Positions 16,689 through 25,330 of a DNA stretch of 64,000 bases are shown in pieces. Under the pieces are notes generated by a model. The model did no database searches, had not been told where the DNA came from, and was given only the letters and a program-made list of their open reading frames with translations. Source of the DNA: Lentzea albidocapillata (lineage in GTDB: Bacteria > Actinomycetota > Actinomycetes > Mycobacteriales > Pseudonocardiaceae); NCBI RefSeq assembly GCF_000719115.1, contig NZ_JOEA01000008.1, positions 62,001 to 126,000 of the forward strand, in the 5' to 3' direction. The position numbers and the translations under genes are program-made. Position 1 is the first letter of the stretch. Every line of letters begins with the position of its first letter.

Positions 16689-17150
16689 ATGCCGAAACTG
16701 CTGAACATCGCCACCGCCCTGCTCGCGACCATCGCCCTCACGGCCTCCCCGGCGCTGGCCGAGCCCGAGCCGGTGAAAGCCACCGCCGACTTCCAGGAAG
16801 CGCTGTTCACGCCCGTCGACGGCGTGCTCGATCTGGAGGAGACAGCCGAGGGCATCAAGGTCAGCGGCACGTTCCAGAAGGGCTTCTCCTCCGACGCGCC
16901 GTCGGACTACCAGCTGGTGGTCCTCGACGGCGCGGAGGTGGTGCTGGACTTCAGCAAGGACTTCCAGAAGGTCGCCGAGATCGAGGCGGCGGAGGTCGCG
17001 GACTTCGAGTTCGTCACGGAGACCAAGCAGAAGATCGCGGACCTCCGCAACGAGGACGTGGTCGTCCGCCAGCTCGTGAACGTGGCGGCCGGCATCAAGG
17101 TGCAGGCGGAGATCGGCCGGGCCAAGATCGTGAAGACCGAGGTCCGGTAG
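16689..17150 (+). CDS. Secreted protein of unknown function
   Basis: The 153-residue protein starts at ATG 16689 and has a clear signal peptide (MPKLLNIATALLATIALTASPALA, cleavage before EPEP). The mature part is acidic and Val/Glu/Asp-rich, with VLDLEETAEGIKVSGTFQKGF and VEVAAGIKVQAEIGRAKIVKTEV segments suggesting beta structure. No cysteines are present in the mature chain. I do not recognise the family. An in-frame ATG at 16665 would give a longer leader, which looks less like a signal peptide. Confidence 0.65.
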   Translation: MPKLLNIATALLATIALTASPALAEPEPVKATADFQEALFTPVDGVLDLEETAEGIKVSGTFQKGFSSDAPSDYQLVVLDGAEVVLDFSKDFQKVAEIEAAEVADFEFVTETKQKIADLRNEDVVVRQLVNVAAGIKVQAEIGRAKIVKTEVR

Positions 17151-17154
17151 GGCT

Positions 17155-17667
17155 TCAGCGGGCGTCCTCGTGGTGCAGCGAGGGCGCCCGTCCCTCCAGT
17201 CCTCGTTCGACGGCCTGCAGCACCGCACGGTTCGTGCGCAGCGTGGCGTCGTGAGCGAAGTGACCGAGCAACACCTGCTGCGTCGGGTGCGGGAGCACTG
17301 GGTCGGGCACCGGCGCGGACGTGTGCACCTCCACCACCGGCGCTCCTTCTGCGAGAAGGTGCCGCACGGCGTTGAGGACGCTCACGCGATAGCTGTCGTG
17401 CACCCACGCCACGAGCAGGTTCACCAGATTGCCGTCGAGCTCGTACTCGACCTCCGACGCGAGCTTGGAGGGCTCCGCCCAGTCGGCCCTCACCCACGTC
17501 GGCCGATGGCCCAGTGAGATCGACGCCCGCGCCGCCCGTCCGGGACCGTCGCCGGCCATCAGCGGCCGCGTGCGCGAGGGCAGCACCACCCGCCATCCGC
17601 GTGCCACGAGCTGGCCCGCGCAGCCGGCCAGCATGCCTGTCCCACCGAGCACCAGCGCAGTTCTCAC
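17155..17667 (-). CDS. Rossmann-fold NAD(P)-binding protein (short SDR-like)
   Basis: From GTG 17667 the protein is 170 residues. It opens VRTALVLGGTGMLAGCAGQLVARGWRVVLPSRT, a Rossmann nucleotide-binding motif of the GxxGxxxG type. The rest includes VNLLVAWVHDSY and VSVLNAVRHLLAEGAPVVEVHTSA, consistent with a truncated short-chain dehydrogenase/reductase. It lacks an obvious YxxxK, so catalysis is doubtful. Start and preceding stop overlap (GTGA), so it is translationally coupled to the P-loop gene at 17664-18236. Confidence 0.7.
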   Translation of the reverse strand: MRTALVLGGTGMLAGCAGQLVARGWRVVLPSRTRPLMAGDGPGRAARASISLGHRPTWVRADWAEPSKLASEVEYELDGNLVNLLVAWVHDSYRVSVLNAVRHLLAEGAPVVEVHTSAPVPDPVLPHPTQQVLLGHFAHDATLRTNRAVLQAVERGLEGRAPSLHHEDAR

Positions 17668-18236
17668 CGAGCACGCTCCTCGCCGACCGAGGCGAGCGGT
17701 CCCGAGAGCCACCGCTCCACCTGCGCCTGCCCGCGCAGCCGCACGACCACCACGTCGTCGACCAGAGCGAGCACCCTGGCCCGGTTGCGCCGGTAGCTCT
17801 TCCAGCCCCACCGCAGGATGTGCTCCGGGTCGGTGAACGCCGACCACAGCGACGACTCCCGATTACCGTTCCACAACTCCACGCCTGCCGCGCGACGTCT
17901 GATCGTGCGACTCACCAGCCGTCCCATCACGACCGGGAACCGGTGGTCGAGCCACACCACCGTGTCCGCCCTGGCGAGCAACGCGGGCCGCGCCGCCTGG
18001 TACTGGTACTCCGTAACCCAGTGGTCGTCCTGCGCGAACGCGGCGACCTCCGCGAAGAACTCCGGCCGCGGCGTCCACTGTGGACCCCAGTAGAGGCTGT
18101 CCAGCTCGACGCGCCGCAGTTCGCGCTGCTCGGCGATGCGCAGGCAGAGCGTCGACTTGCCGGATCCGGCGTTGCCGGCGACGAGGATGCGCCGGGGCAT
18201 GTGCGGCAGCGGATCAGCTGGACCGAGCAACGGCAT
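17664..18236 (-). CDS. Adenylate-kinase-like P-loop NTPase (topology-modulation type)
   Basis: The 190-residue protein carries Walker A in ILVAGNAGSGKSTLCLRIAEQ, then VELDSLYWGPQW and a WLDHRFPVVMGRLVSRTIRR segment followed by LWNGNRESSLW. This order is seen in the FlaR/DNA topology modulation group of small P-loop kinases. These are cytoplasmic nucleotide kinase-like proteins of unknown substrate. ATG 18236 or 18200 could be the start; neither has a strong ribosome-binding site. It forms a two-gene unit with the Rossmann protein. Confidence 0.82.
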   Translation of the reverse strand: MPLLGPADPLPHMPRRILVAGNAGSGKSTLCLRIAEQRELRRVELDSLYWGPQWTPRPEFFAEVAAFAQDDHWVTEYQYQAARPALLARADTVVWLDHRFPVVMGRLVSRTIRRRAAGVELWNGNRESSLWSAFTDPEHILRWGWKSYRRNRARVLALVDDVVVVRLRGQAQVERWLSGPLASVGEERAR

Positions 18237-18295
18237 CGGGCCAGGCTAGCGAAAACCCGATGAGCACGACACGGTGCGGAGCGGGCCCGGAAACG

Positions 18296-18333
18296 CCCGA
18301 AGGGCCCCCGGAAAACTCCGGAGGCCCTTCGGG
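18296..18333 (-). terminator. cspA terminator
   Basis: Eleven-base perfect arms (CCCGAAGGGCC at 18296-18306, GGCCCTTCGGG at 18323-18333) lie just after the cold-shock gene. The loop holds a further CCGG/CCGG pairing. Confidence 0.85.
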
Positions 18334-18344
18334 GTGAAACAACG

Positions 18345-18548
18345 TCAGAGAGCGGTGACGTTCGTCGCCTGCGGGCCCTTCTGGCCCTGCGTGATGTCGA
18401 ACGAAACCTTCTGGTTCTCCTCGAGGCTGCGGTAGCCGCCGCCGTTGAGGGCCGAGTAGTGAACGAAGACGTCAGCGCCGCCGTCCTCGGGGGCGATGAA
18501 GCCGAAGCCCTTTTCAGCGTTGAACCACTTGACGGTGCCGTTTGCCAT
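18345..18548 (-). CDS. cspA: Cold-shock protein, CspA family
   Basis: The 67-residue protein ([24 protein letters not shown]...[30 protein letters not shown]) is a single cold-shock domain with intact RNP1 (KGFGFI) and RNP2 (VFVHY). Such proteins bind single-stranded RNA or DNA and act as RNA chaperones, in growth or cold adaptation. It is bounded by a strong terminator downstream and a leader of about 160 nt upstream, so it is probably monocistronic. Confidence 0.97.
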   Translation of the reverse strand: MANGTVKWFNAEKGFGFIAPEDGGADVFVHYSALNGGGYRSLEENQKVSFDITQGQKGPQATNVTAL

Positions 18549-18711
18549 GTACTGCTTCTCCTTGATTACTGAAGAGCGAGCCGCACTGTGCGGCCACTCC
18601 GTGGTTGGTCATGAGCCTTGCCCCAACCGTGAAGAAGGAGAAGCACTCGCAACTGAAGTTTGGCGAGCGTGAAAGACACGAACACGAAACTGCAACCAAC
18701 AAAGAAGTATA
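18549..18711 (-). promoter_or_regulatory. cspA 5' leader with candidate -10 box
   Basis: About 160 nt separate the next gene from the cspA ATG. A TATACT box (complement of 18706-18711) is a good -10; no clear -35 is seen. GGAGAAG-type purines precede the ATG. Long leaders are typical of cold-shock mRNAs. Confidence 0.5.
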
Positions 18712-18718
18712 CCCCAAC

Positions 18719-19237
18719 CTAGCCGCGTTTGCGCTGAGGTACCGCGAACCTCCGCTGCATGATCGAGATGCGGAAGACAAGGAAGCAGGCAAGCCCTCCC
18801 GCACCGATCGCGCACAACGTCGACAGGGTCGAAAACACCACGTAGAAGGGGGTATCGAGCAGCAACGACTCGAACACATCGCACAGCACCATGGCGAGGA
18901 ACGCCCACTGCCAGGGCTTGATCAACGGGCTCGCCACGCGCTGCGCGAACGGCACTTCGCGCTGCGCCGGATCGCTCGCCTTCCACACCTGCGAAACCGT
19001 CCGCACGCCGTGCAGCGCGATCGCCTCGGCATTGTGGGTAACACCGCGGAACCACACGATGGACGCCACACCCGCGGGCACGACCAGCATGATGGCGAGG
19101 AAGCTCCATGACGACGAGCCACCCTGCCAGTCGTTGATCGTGCCCCAGATCGACTCGGCGGCGACCAGCGCGATCAGGCCCATGCTGACGTAGCCGGTGA
19201 CCCGGACGTCCTTCAGGTCGATGTAGGTGTCCAACAC
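18719..19237 (-). CDS. Membrane protein of unknown function
   Basis: From GTG 19237 (GGGGAG 8 nt upstream) the protein has 172 residues. Four hydrophobic segments are visible: VTGYVSMGLIALVAAESIW, FLAIMLVVPAGVASIVWF, WQWAFLAMVLCDVFESLLL and FYVVFSTLSTLCAIGAGGLACFLVF. A basic tail RRFAVPQRKRG would be cytoplasmic. I do not recognise the family. It lies between cspA and an oxidoreductase, on the same strand as both, with the cspA promoter overlapping its 3' end. Confidence 0.65.
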   Translation of the reverse strand: MLDTYIDLKDVRVTGYVSMGLIALVAAESIWGTINDWQGGSSSWSFLAIMLVVPAGVASIVWFRGVTHNAEAIALHGVRTVSQVWKASDPAQREVPFAQRVASPLIKPWQWAFLAMVLCDVFESLLLDTPFYVVFSTLSTLCAIGAGGLACFLVFRISIMQRRFAVPQRKRG

Positions 19238-19271
19238 AACACTCCCCGAACGCGGCGAACTGCGCGGCAGA

Positions 19272-20318
19272 CTACCGTCCGAATCCGCAGCCCAGTTCGG
19301 TGAAGGTCGCGATCTTCTCGGCCGCCCGCACGACGACCTCGTCGATGCCGTCGAGCACCACCCGTTCACCGACGCGGCGGGCGGGCAGCAGCGGCACGTC
19401 GGCCTTGCCGCACTGCTCGGCGATCGACGTGAACGCCCGTGCGGCGGCCAGCGGCGCGACCAGGGGCTCGCCGGTCTGCCGGTGCCGGATGAGGTTCTCC
19501 AGGAGGTCGACCGACGGCGCCACGGCCATGCGGTGGTCGTTGACCGTCAGTCTGTCGTCGTCGTACCACCAGACGGCCTGGCCGAGTGTTCCGTGCACCA
19601 GCACGACCGGCGGCAACGATGTCGCCGCGCAGAGCGTGGTGGCGACCACGACCGGCGGCGCGCCATCAGCCGTCACCCGGACACAGGCCGTGTCGTCCGC
19701 GCTGATCGTGTCGCGGCACCGGTACAACTCCAGTTCGACAGCGATGTCGGCTCGTTCCTCGACATCGGCTAGCAACAGCGCGTTCTGCAGCGCATGCGCG
19801 AACGGGTTGACGAGCGTTCCGTCCTCGCCCTGCCGCCCCGCCCACTCGGAGCGTTCGTAGTAGGAGTCCGAGCGCACCCAACGCCCGGCGGCGCCGATGC
19901 CCGTGATGTCGCCCAGCGCCCCGGAGCCGATCAACGAGCAGAGCCGCCGGTACGAGCCCGTGCCCTGCGCCTGGAAGCCGACCTGGCACACCAGGCCGCG
20001 GTCCAGCGCCACCGCGGAGATCTCGTCGAAGTCGGTCACCGACAGCACCGCCGGCTTCTCGACCAGCACGTCGCAGCCCAGCTCGAACGCCGTCAGCACG
20101 TGATCGCGGTGCGTCGCGGGCGGCGAGGAGACCACGACGACCTCGGGGTGGAGCTCGGCCGCCAGCGACGGCAGATCGGGGTAGGACGGCACCGGCACGT
20201 CGACGTCCGCCACGTCGACCACGCCGACGAACGTGGCGAGCCCGTCGTGGCCGAGCCGGACCAGGTTCTCCACGTGCCGCGCCCCATGTCCCCGAGCACC
20301 GACCAGCGCAACACGCAT
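19272..20318 (-). CDS. Gfo/Idh/MocA family oxidoreductase (copy A)
   Basis: From ATG 20318 the protein has 348 residues. MRVALVGARGHGARHVENLV is an NAD(P)-binding Rossmann start, and VLVEKPAVLSVTDFDEI contains the EKP motif of the family; VNPFAHALQNALLL supplies the later conserved histidine. These enzymes oxidise or reduce sugars, inositols and amino sugars in the cytoplasm. The earlier in-frame start is unlike the family. It follows the second oxidoreductase (20502-21767) on the same strand, 183 nt away, and may act with it. Confidence 0.85.
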   Translation of the reverse strand: MRVALVGARGHGARHVENLVRLGHDGLATFVGVVDVADVDVPVPSYPDLPSLAAELHPEVVVVSSPPATHRDHVLTAFELGCDVLVEKPAVLSVTDFDEISAVALDRGLVCQVGFQAQGTGSYRRLCSLIGSGALGDITGIGAAGRWVRSDSYYERSEWAGRQGEDGTLVNPFAHALQNALLLADVEERADIAVELELYRCRDTISADDTACVRVTADGAPPVVVATTLCAATSLPPVVLVHGTLGQAVWWYDDDRLTVNDHRMAVAPSVDLLENLIRHRQTGEPLVAPLAAARAFTSIAEQCGKADVPLLPARRVGERVVLDGIDEVVVRAAEKIATFTELGCGFGR

Positions 20319-20501
20319 CGCTCTCACCCTTCTCGGGCGGACTCCGCCACCAACGCGGCCACCAGCATCAGCCGAGGTGCCGGTAATTTCAATGCGCCGC
20401 GCCAACCAAGACTCGTTTGCGGCAGCATCCCGGCACCAACGGCGCCCGAAGCGTCAACACAGCCACCCGAACGGGCAATGGCGCAGGGAGCACGGTGACC
20501 G

Positions 20502-21767
20502 CTATCGGAGGTCGATGACGTCGGCGACGTGGACCGGCTGCCCGGTCTCGAAGCTGCGGTTGGCGGCGAACCCGGTCAGCAGGGAGAGCGTGCCGTCGTA
20601 GTGCGTCGCTTTGCGCCCGAGCGGGTCCTCCTGCCCGGCGGGGCCGTACAGCGCGTCGACCATGCGCTGGTCGGCGCCACCGTGCCCGTCCCGGTCGTAC
20701 TCCAGCGGGATGTCCTCGCGCTCGGCGAACAGCCGTTGCACCGAGAGCTTCGCCCACCCCTGCTCGGGGTTCGCGGCGACGCCGTGCACGGACGGGTCCT
20801 GACCCGACACCCAGGAGTTCTCGACGACCTCCAGTTCGAGACGACCCCTGCTGCCGTTGACCATCAGCCGGTAGCCCTCCCACGGCGAATAGGCCGTGAG
20901 GTGGTAGGTCAGATTCGCGCCGCTGGCGTAGCGGACGAGCACCGACATGTCGTCCTCAATGGACACGCCGGGCTCGAACGGGTTCTGGTCGCGGCGATAG
21001 CCGTCCTCGTGCCGTGCGTCGACGTAGAGCTTCTTGAGCCAGGCGTTCTGCTCCAGATCGACGTCGAACCTGTCGTCGTGCGTGTACCCGTGACGCTCAC
21101 CGTTCTCGCTGCCGTAGAAGAACAACCGGCCGTGCGCGTACACGGTTTCGGGCACCGAGCCGACCCACCAGTTGAGCAGGTCGAAGTGATGGGTCGCCTT
21201 GTGGACCATGAGACCGCCGGAGTTGGCCTTGTCGCGGTGCCAGCGGCGGAAGTAGTCGGCGCCGTGCCGGGTGTCCAGCAACCATTCGAAGTGGACGGAC
21301 CCGATCTCGCCGACAGCACCGTCCGCGAGCAGCGCGCGCACCTTCTCGTGGATCGGGTTGTAACGGTAGTTGAAGGTGACCGTAACGCTGCCTTCGTTGC
21401 GATGCACCGCGTCCAGGATCTTGCCGGCCGACGGGACGTCCGTCGTCATCGGCTTCTCCGTGACGACGTCACAACCGGCGTCCAACGCCTCAACGATGTA
21501 CGTGTCATGGAAACGGTCGACGGTGGTCACCACCACCACGTCGACCCGTTGCTCGTCGAGCATCTTCAGGAAGTCTTCGGCGTCGTACGTGGGAACCGGC
21601 TCGACGCCCAGTTCCGCGAGGCGGTCGTTGTGGACGTCCATCCTGGTCCGGTTCACGTCCGCGAACGCCACGAGTTCGCAGGTGTCCGCGTGTTCGACCG
21701 CGATGGCGCGGACGTGCCGCTCCGCCCGCGATCCCGTGCCGACCACCGCGTACCGCCTGCGCGCCAT
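20502..21767 (-). CDS. Gfo/Idh/MocA family oxidoreductase (copy B)
   Basis: From ATG 21767 the protein has 421 residues. The Rossmann start RRYAVVGTGSRAERHVRAI, the EKP motif (VVTEKPMTTDVPSAGKIL) and the catalytic-type SGGLMVHKATHHFDLLNWWVG are intact. The C-terminal half is longer than usual. The sequence resembles sugar or inositol dehydrogenases of carbohydrate-use clusters. Its promoter region contains the LacI-type palindrome at 21782-21793, shared with the divergent nucleoside hydrolase. Substrate cannot be deduced. Confidence 0.9.
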   Translation of the reverse strand: MARRRYAVVGTGSRAERHVRAIAVEHADTCELVAFADVNRTRMDVHNDRLAELGVEPVPTYDAEDFLKMLDEQRVDVVVVTTVDRFHDTYIVEALDAGCDVVTEKPMTTDVPSAGKILDAVHRNEGSVTVTFNYRYNPIHEKVRALLADGAVGEIGSVHFEWLLDTRHGADYFRRWHRDKANSGGLMVHKATHHFDLLNWWVGSVPETVYAHGRLFFYGSENGERHGYTHDDRFDVDLEQNAWLKKLYVDARHEDGYRRDQNPFEPGVSIEDDMSVLVRYASGANLTYHLTAYSPWEGYRLMVNGSRGRLELEVVENSWVSGQDPSVHGVAANPEQGWAKLSVQRLFAEREDIPLEYDRDGHGGADQRMVDALYGPAGQEDPLGRKATHYDGTLSLLTGFAANRSFETGQPVHVADVIDLR

Positions 21768-21781
21768 CTCCGACCTCCGCT

Positions 21782-21793
21782 GAAAACGTTTTC
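21782..21793. promoter_or_regulatory. LacI-type operator palindrome
   Basis: GAAAACGTTTTC is a perfect 12-bp palindrome with a central CG, the form bound by LacI/GalR-family regulators. It lies 15 nt before copy B of the oxidoreductase and 43 nt before the nucleoside hydrolase. No LacI gene is in the window. Confidence 0.75.
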
Positions 21794-21836
21794 TCCACGC
21801 TAGCGGCACGTGCCCCGGCCTCGTCAAGATGAGGTC

Positions 21837-22757
21837 ATGCCGACTCCTGTGGTGCTCGACTGCGACCCCGGCCACGACGACGCGATCGCGATCCTGCTCG
21901 CGGCCGGCTCACCCGAGATCGACCTGCGCGCGATCACCACCGTGGCCGCGAACCAGACATTGGACAAGGTCACCGCGAACGCCCAGCGGATCTGCTCCGC
22001 CGCCGGCATCTCGGTGCCGATCGCGCGCGGGTGCGCACAACCGTTGGTGCGACCGCTGTACGTGGCGGAGGACATCCATGGAGAGTCTGGAATGGACGGT
22101 CCGGCGTTCGGCCCGCTGACCGTCGGAGTGGTGGAGGAACACGCGATCGACGTGATGCACGCTCACATGCCGGCGACGCTGGTGGCCACCGGCGCGTTGA
22201 CGAACGTGGCGATGTACCTGCGGCGGTACGGGCCTGCCGCGGTGCGCGAGATCGTGCTCATGGGCGGGTCGACCGAGCGCGGCAACACCACGCCGTACGC
22301 GGAGTTCAACATCTACGTCGACCCGGAGGCGGCCGCGATCGTCTTCGGCAGCGGCGTGAGGATCACGATGATCGGGCTGAACGTGACGCACCAGGCGTTG
22401 GTGACGCCGGAAATCGTGGCTCAGTTGAACGCTCTGGGGCCGCTCGGGCGGACGTGCGGGGAGCTGATGACGTTCTTCGCGGCGACCTACCGCGACGTGT
22501 TCGGGTTCGCAGCACCACCGCTGCACGACCCGGTGGCGGTGGCGCGGGTGATCGATCCGACGCTGGTGAGGTGCGTCGAGGCGTTCGTGGGGATCGAGAC
22601 CACGGGGACGTACACGCGCGGCGCGACGGTCGTGGACCTGCACGGCAGGCTCGGCCGGGAGCCGAACGCGCAGGTGGCCGTCGGGCTGGACGTGGACCGG
22701 TTCTTCGGCCTGGTCGTCGAGGCCGTGGCCCGGCTCAGGACACTGTCTTGTCGCTGA
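21837..22757 (+). CDS. Inosine-uridine preferring nucleoside hydrolase family
   Basis: The 306-residue protein starts at ATG 21837 and has the calcium-binding motif near the N-terminus (VVLDCDPGHDDAIAILLA), then EINIYVDPEAAAIVF-type NIYVDPEAA and LHDPVAVA motifs. It would split the N-glycosidic bond of ribonucleosides to base and ribose in the cytosol. It is divergent from a sugar-dehydrogenase-like gene and shares the LacI-type operator with it, which suggests induction by a sugar or nucleoside. The last 23 nt overlap the convergent gene at 22735. Confidence 0.93.
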   Translation: MPTPVVLDCDPGHDDAIAILLAAGSPEIDLRAITTVAANQTLDKVTANAQRICSAAGISVPIARGCAQPLVRPLYVAEDIHGESGMDGPAFGPLTVGVVEEHAIDVMHAHMPATLVATGALTNVAMYLRRYGPAAVREIVLMGGSTERGNTTPYAEFNIYVDPEAAAIVFGSGVRITMIGLNVTHQALVTPEIVAQLNALGPLGRTCGELMTFFAATYRDVFGFAAPPLHDPVAVARVIDPTLVRCVEAFVGIETTGTYTRGATVVDLHGRLGREPNAQVAVGLDVDRFFGLVVEAVARLRTLSCR

Positions 22758-24207
22758 GCTTGGCCCACTGGCTCCAGCCCGCCTTCTCCTTGTAGAAGCG
22801 GCGGATCAGCTTGCCGTCGTCGGTGCGGGCGAAGACCTCCACGGTCTTCGTCTGCGCGTGGTACATCGCGGTCGGCGCCTCGGCGACCTTGGTGGTGCCG
22901 AGCTTGGCCCACGTGGTCCAGCCGCCGTCGGTCGCGCGGGAGTGCTCGACGATGCCGCCCTCACCGAGCTGCACGACGTCGATGGACCCGGTCGTGGAGT
23001 TGAAGACCGCCGACGGCGCGCCGGTGCCCTTGCCGCCCAACGACTTCCAGACACCCGCCCCGTACTGCTCGACGCTGCCGGACTCGGTACGCACGAAGAC
23101 CTGGTCGACGGCGACGCTCGGGTCGCTGACGATCTTCTTGTCGCCCTGGTCCGCCCAGGTGCTGCCGTCCCACTTGACGAGCTTGCCGTCGGCGGAACGC
23201 GCGTAGACGTCCTTGTCGGCGACGGCCGGGTTGCCCTCGATCTTGCGGTCGCCGACCGGCGCCCACTTGTCGGTGAAGCGGAGCAGGAGGCCGTCCGCGC
23301 CGCGGGCGAGGACCTCGACGGCCTTGGTCTTGTCGTTCCAGAACAGCGTCGGCTCGCCCGCGACGGCCGTGTCGCCGAGCGCGAGCCACTTGCCGTCGAC
23401 GCGGCGGTAGATCCTGTCGTCCGTTCCGCGCGCGAACACCTCGACGATCTTCGTCTGCGGGTTCATCAGCGCGACCGGCTCGCCGGCGAAGAGCTCGGGC
23501 CCGAGCTGCTGCCAGCCGTTCCAGCGGCTCGTCTTGTGGAAGTTCGTGACGATCGTGCCGTCGGCGGCGCGATCGAAGATCTCGAGCTGCTGCTGGCCGG
23601 TGTTCGAGATCTGCGGGCCGGCGCTGACGACGAGCTTGTCCGTCACCGGCGTCTCGCTGCCGGTGCTGCCGCCGCTACCGGCTTCGAGGATGTTGTTGTA
23701 GCGCAGGGGCACGTACTTGCGAGCCGTGCCGGCACTCCACACGCGCTGCACGGGCCTGCTGCCGTCCGGCCCTGCCTGCTCGCGCACGATGGGCCGCGTC
23801 TTGGCCGCGTCCGCCCAGCCGATGAACAGCGCGACGTGGTTCTCGCGGTCGTTGAGCGCGTCGCCGGGACGGAGGTCCTCCCAGTCGATGCGGTGTGCGA
23901 CCTGCTCGAGGATGTGCGTGGTGTAGGAGATGCGCAGGCCCCAGGCCATGGAGACGAAGCCGGAGCAGTCCGTGCGGTAGGCGCCGTACTTGTTGCCGAA
24001 GCAGTCGCGTTGGCTGTACGGCACACGGGCGCTGATCCACGTCCGGGAGCGCGCCAGGACCTCGCTGCGCGTGATCTTGGAGTTGGCCTCGTACGTCCCG
24101 CAGACCACCCCGCCCTCGGCGGCGGCGACCGCGACGTCGGGCATGGCCAGCGTCGAGCCGAACGTGATGGCCGCCGCGGCGACCGCCAACATCCCCCACG
24201 ATCTCAT
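22735..24207 (-). CDS. Secreted NlpC/P60-like protein with C-terminal beta-propeller
   Basis: From ATG 24207 the protein is 490 residues with a signal peptide (about residues 1-30, cleaved after AVAAAE-type Ala). The N-terminal domain (about 35-170) carries the Cys nucleophile in RTDCSGFVSMAWGL and the His in DRENHVALFIGW, as in NlpC/P60 or CHAP-like peptidases. From about residue 195, seven or so repeats of the form EVFARGTDDRIYRRVDGKWLALGDTAVAGEPTLFWN resemble a PLL/tectonin-type beta-propeller lectin. It is probably a wall or substrate-binding secreted hydrolase. Confidence 0.82.
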   Translation of the reverse strand: MRSWGMLAVAAAAITFGSTLAMPDVAVAAAEGGVVCGTYEANSKITRSEVLARSRTWISARVPYSQRDCFGNKYGAYRTDCSGFVSMAWGLRISYTTHILEQVAHRIDWEDLRPGDALNDRENHVALFIGWADAAKTRPIVREQAGPDGSRPVQRVWSAGTARKYVPLRYNNILEAGSGGSTGSETPVTDKLVVSAGPQISNTGQQQLEIFDRAADGTIVTNFHKTSRWNGWQQLGPELFAGEPVALMNPQTKIVEVFARGTDDRIYRRVDGKWLALGDTAVAGEPTLFWNDKTKAVEVLARGADGLLLRFTDKWAPVGDRKIEGNPAVADKDVYARSADGKLVKWDGSTWADQGDKKIVSDPSVAVDQVFVRTESGSVEQYGAGVWKSLGGKGTGAPSAVFNSTTGSIDVVQLGEGGIVEHSRATDGGWTTWAKLGTTKVAEAPTAMYHAQTKTVEVFARTDDGKLIRRFYKEKAGWSQWAKLSDKTVS

Positions 24208-24307
24208 GCCGGTCACCGTAGCAAGGTGATGTGAAGTTTTGGTCCGGTCGAACGTCCTGTCTTCCGACGGTCAACCGTGAACGCGCGGGCACCCGTGTGG
24301 ATGATCG

Positions 24308-24775
24308 TCACGCCTCGTCGAGCACGCTCAGATACCGGCGCGGCACGTACAGCTCAGCTTCGGCCTCATAGGGATAGGCGAGGGCGCGCAAGCGTGTGCT
24401 GTACCCACCGGCCTGCTCGTAGGCCCAGTACCGTCCGGGCTCCTCCGCCCACGACGCGAAGATCACCACGTGCCGCGTCAGGTTGGTGCCGTCCGCGCGG
24501 ATGACGACGTCGCCCGGCCGCAGTTCGTGCGCGGGGATCAGGCCACTCACCGTGGCCAGGCCCGGGGTGTCGAACCCGCCGTGCCGGTCGTCCGGCTTGC
24601 CGGGCAGCCCCCACGCCATCGACACGAAGCCCGAGCAGTCGGCGCGATAGATGCCGTGTTCGTTCTGATGGAACCTCTTCTGGCTGTACGGGACCGAGTC
24701 GCGCAGCCAGGAACACGCGCGCTCCATGATCTCGGAGCGGCGGATCAGGCGGCCGGCGGCACGAGCGGTGGTCAC
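24308..24775 (-). CDS. NlpC/P60-like protein without signal peptide
   Basis: The 155-residue protein repeats the N-terminal domain of the upstream-coded secreted protein: SWLRDSVPYSQKRFHQNEHGIYRADCSGFVSMAWGLPG with the Cys nucleophile, and LTRHVVIFASWAEEPGRYWAYEQAGG with the His. There is no signal peptide or propeller. GTG 24775 is the likely start, although ATG 24727 is possible. It lies 100 nt from its larger paralogue, so a duplication followed by gain or loss of secretion is likely. Role unknown; a wall-peptide hydrolase or amidase is a guess. Confidence 0.78.
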   Translation of the reverse strand: MTTARAAGRLIRRSEIMERACSWLRDSVPYSQKRFHQNEHGIYRADCSGFVSMAWGLPGKPDDRHGGFDTPGLATVSGLIPAHELRPGDVVIRADGTNLTRHVVIFASWAEEPGRYWAYEQAGGYSTRLRALAYPYEAEAELYVPRRYLSVLDEA

Positions 24776-24799
24776 GCGGACATGGTCGGGACCGGATCT

Positions 24800-25312
24800 C
24801 TAAGTTCCCTGCAAACTCTCTACAAGGTCGGCGTCGCTGATCTCGGCGGTGACCCAGGCGAGCGGGTAGCTCAGTTCGATCGTGTCGATCTCCCTGGTCA
24901 GCCGCACGCCGGGCAGCACCCTGCGCACCAGCGCGAGCATCGCGTGGTTGTCGGGCAGGACGTTGCCGTGCAGTTCGGCGACGCCCATCCGGGCCGCGAT
25001 CGACGTCAGCTCCTCCAGCAGGAGACGGCCGACGCCACGTCGCTGCCACAGGTCGATCACGGCGACCGCGATCTCCGCGCCGCACTCGCCGGTCCTGATG
25101 ACCCTCGCGATGCCGATCGGCTCACCACCGACCGTCGCGCACACGGCCCCGTGCCGTTCACCGTCCACATCGGTCAGCACTCGGCGCGCGGACGCGGTCA
25201 ACCGCGGCGTTGGCGAGTGGAACCGCAGGTAGCGGCTTCGCGCGGACAGTCCTTCGAACACCGCGTCGACAGCTTCCGGCGCGGTGTCGCGGTTGAGCTC
25301 GGTGACGCGCAT
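24800..25312 (-). CDS. GNAT family N-acetyltransferase
   Basis: The 170-residue protein starts at ATG 25312. IAVAVIDLWQRRGVGRLLLEELTSIAARMGVAELHGNVLPDNHAMLALVRRV contains the acetyl-CoA-binding RRGVGRLLL loop and the N-H-A-M helix of GNAT enzymes. The opening VTELNRDTAPEAVDAVFEGLSARSRYLRFHSPTPRL is typical of a group of actinobacterial GNATs. Substrate unknown. It is divergent from an HxlR regulator, and two palindromes lie in the 77-nt gap. Confidence 0.88.
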   Translation of the reverse strand: MRVTELNRDTAPEAVDAVFEGLSARSRYLRFHSPTPRLTASARRVLTDVDGERHGAVCATVGGEPIGIARVIRTGECGAEIAVAVIDLWQRRGVGRLLLEELTSIAARMGVAELHGNVLPDNHAMLALVRRVLPGVRLTREIDTIELSYPLAWVTAEISDADLVESLQGT

Positions 25313-25330
25313 GAGGATCGACCCCTCTAA

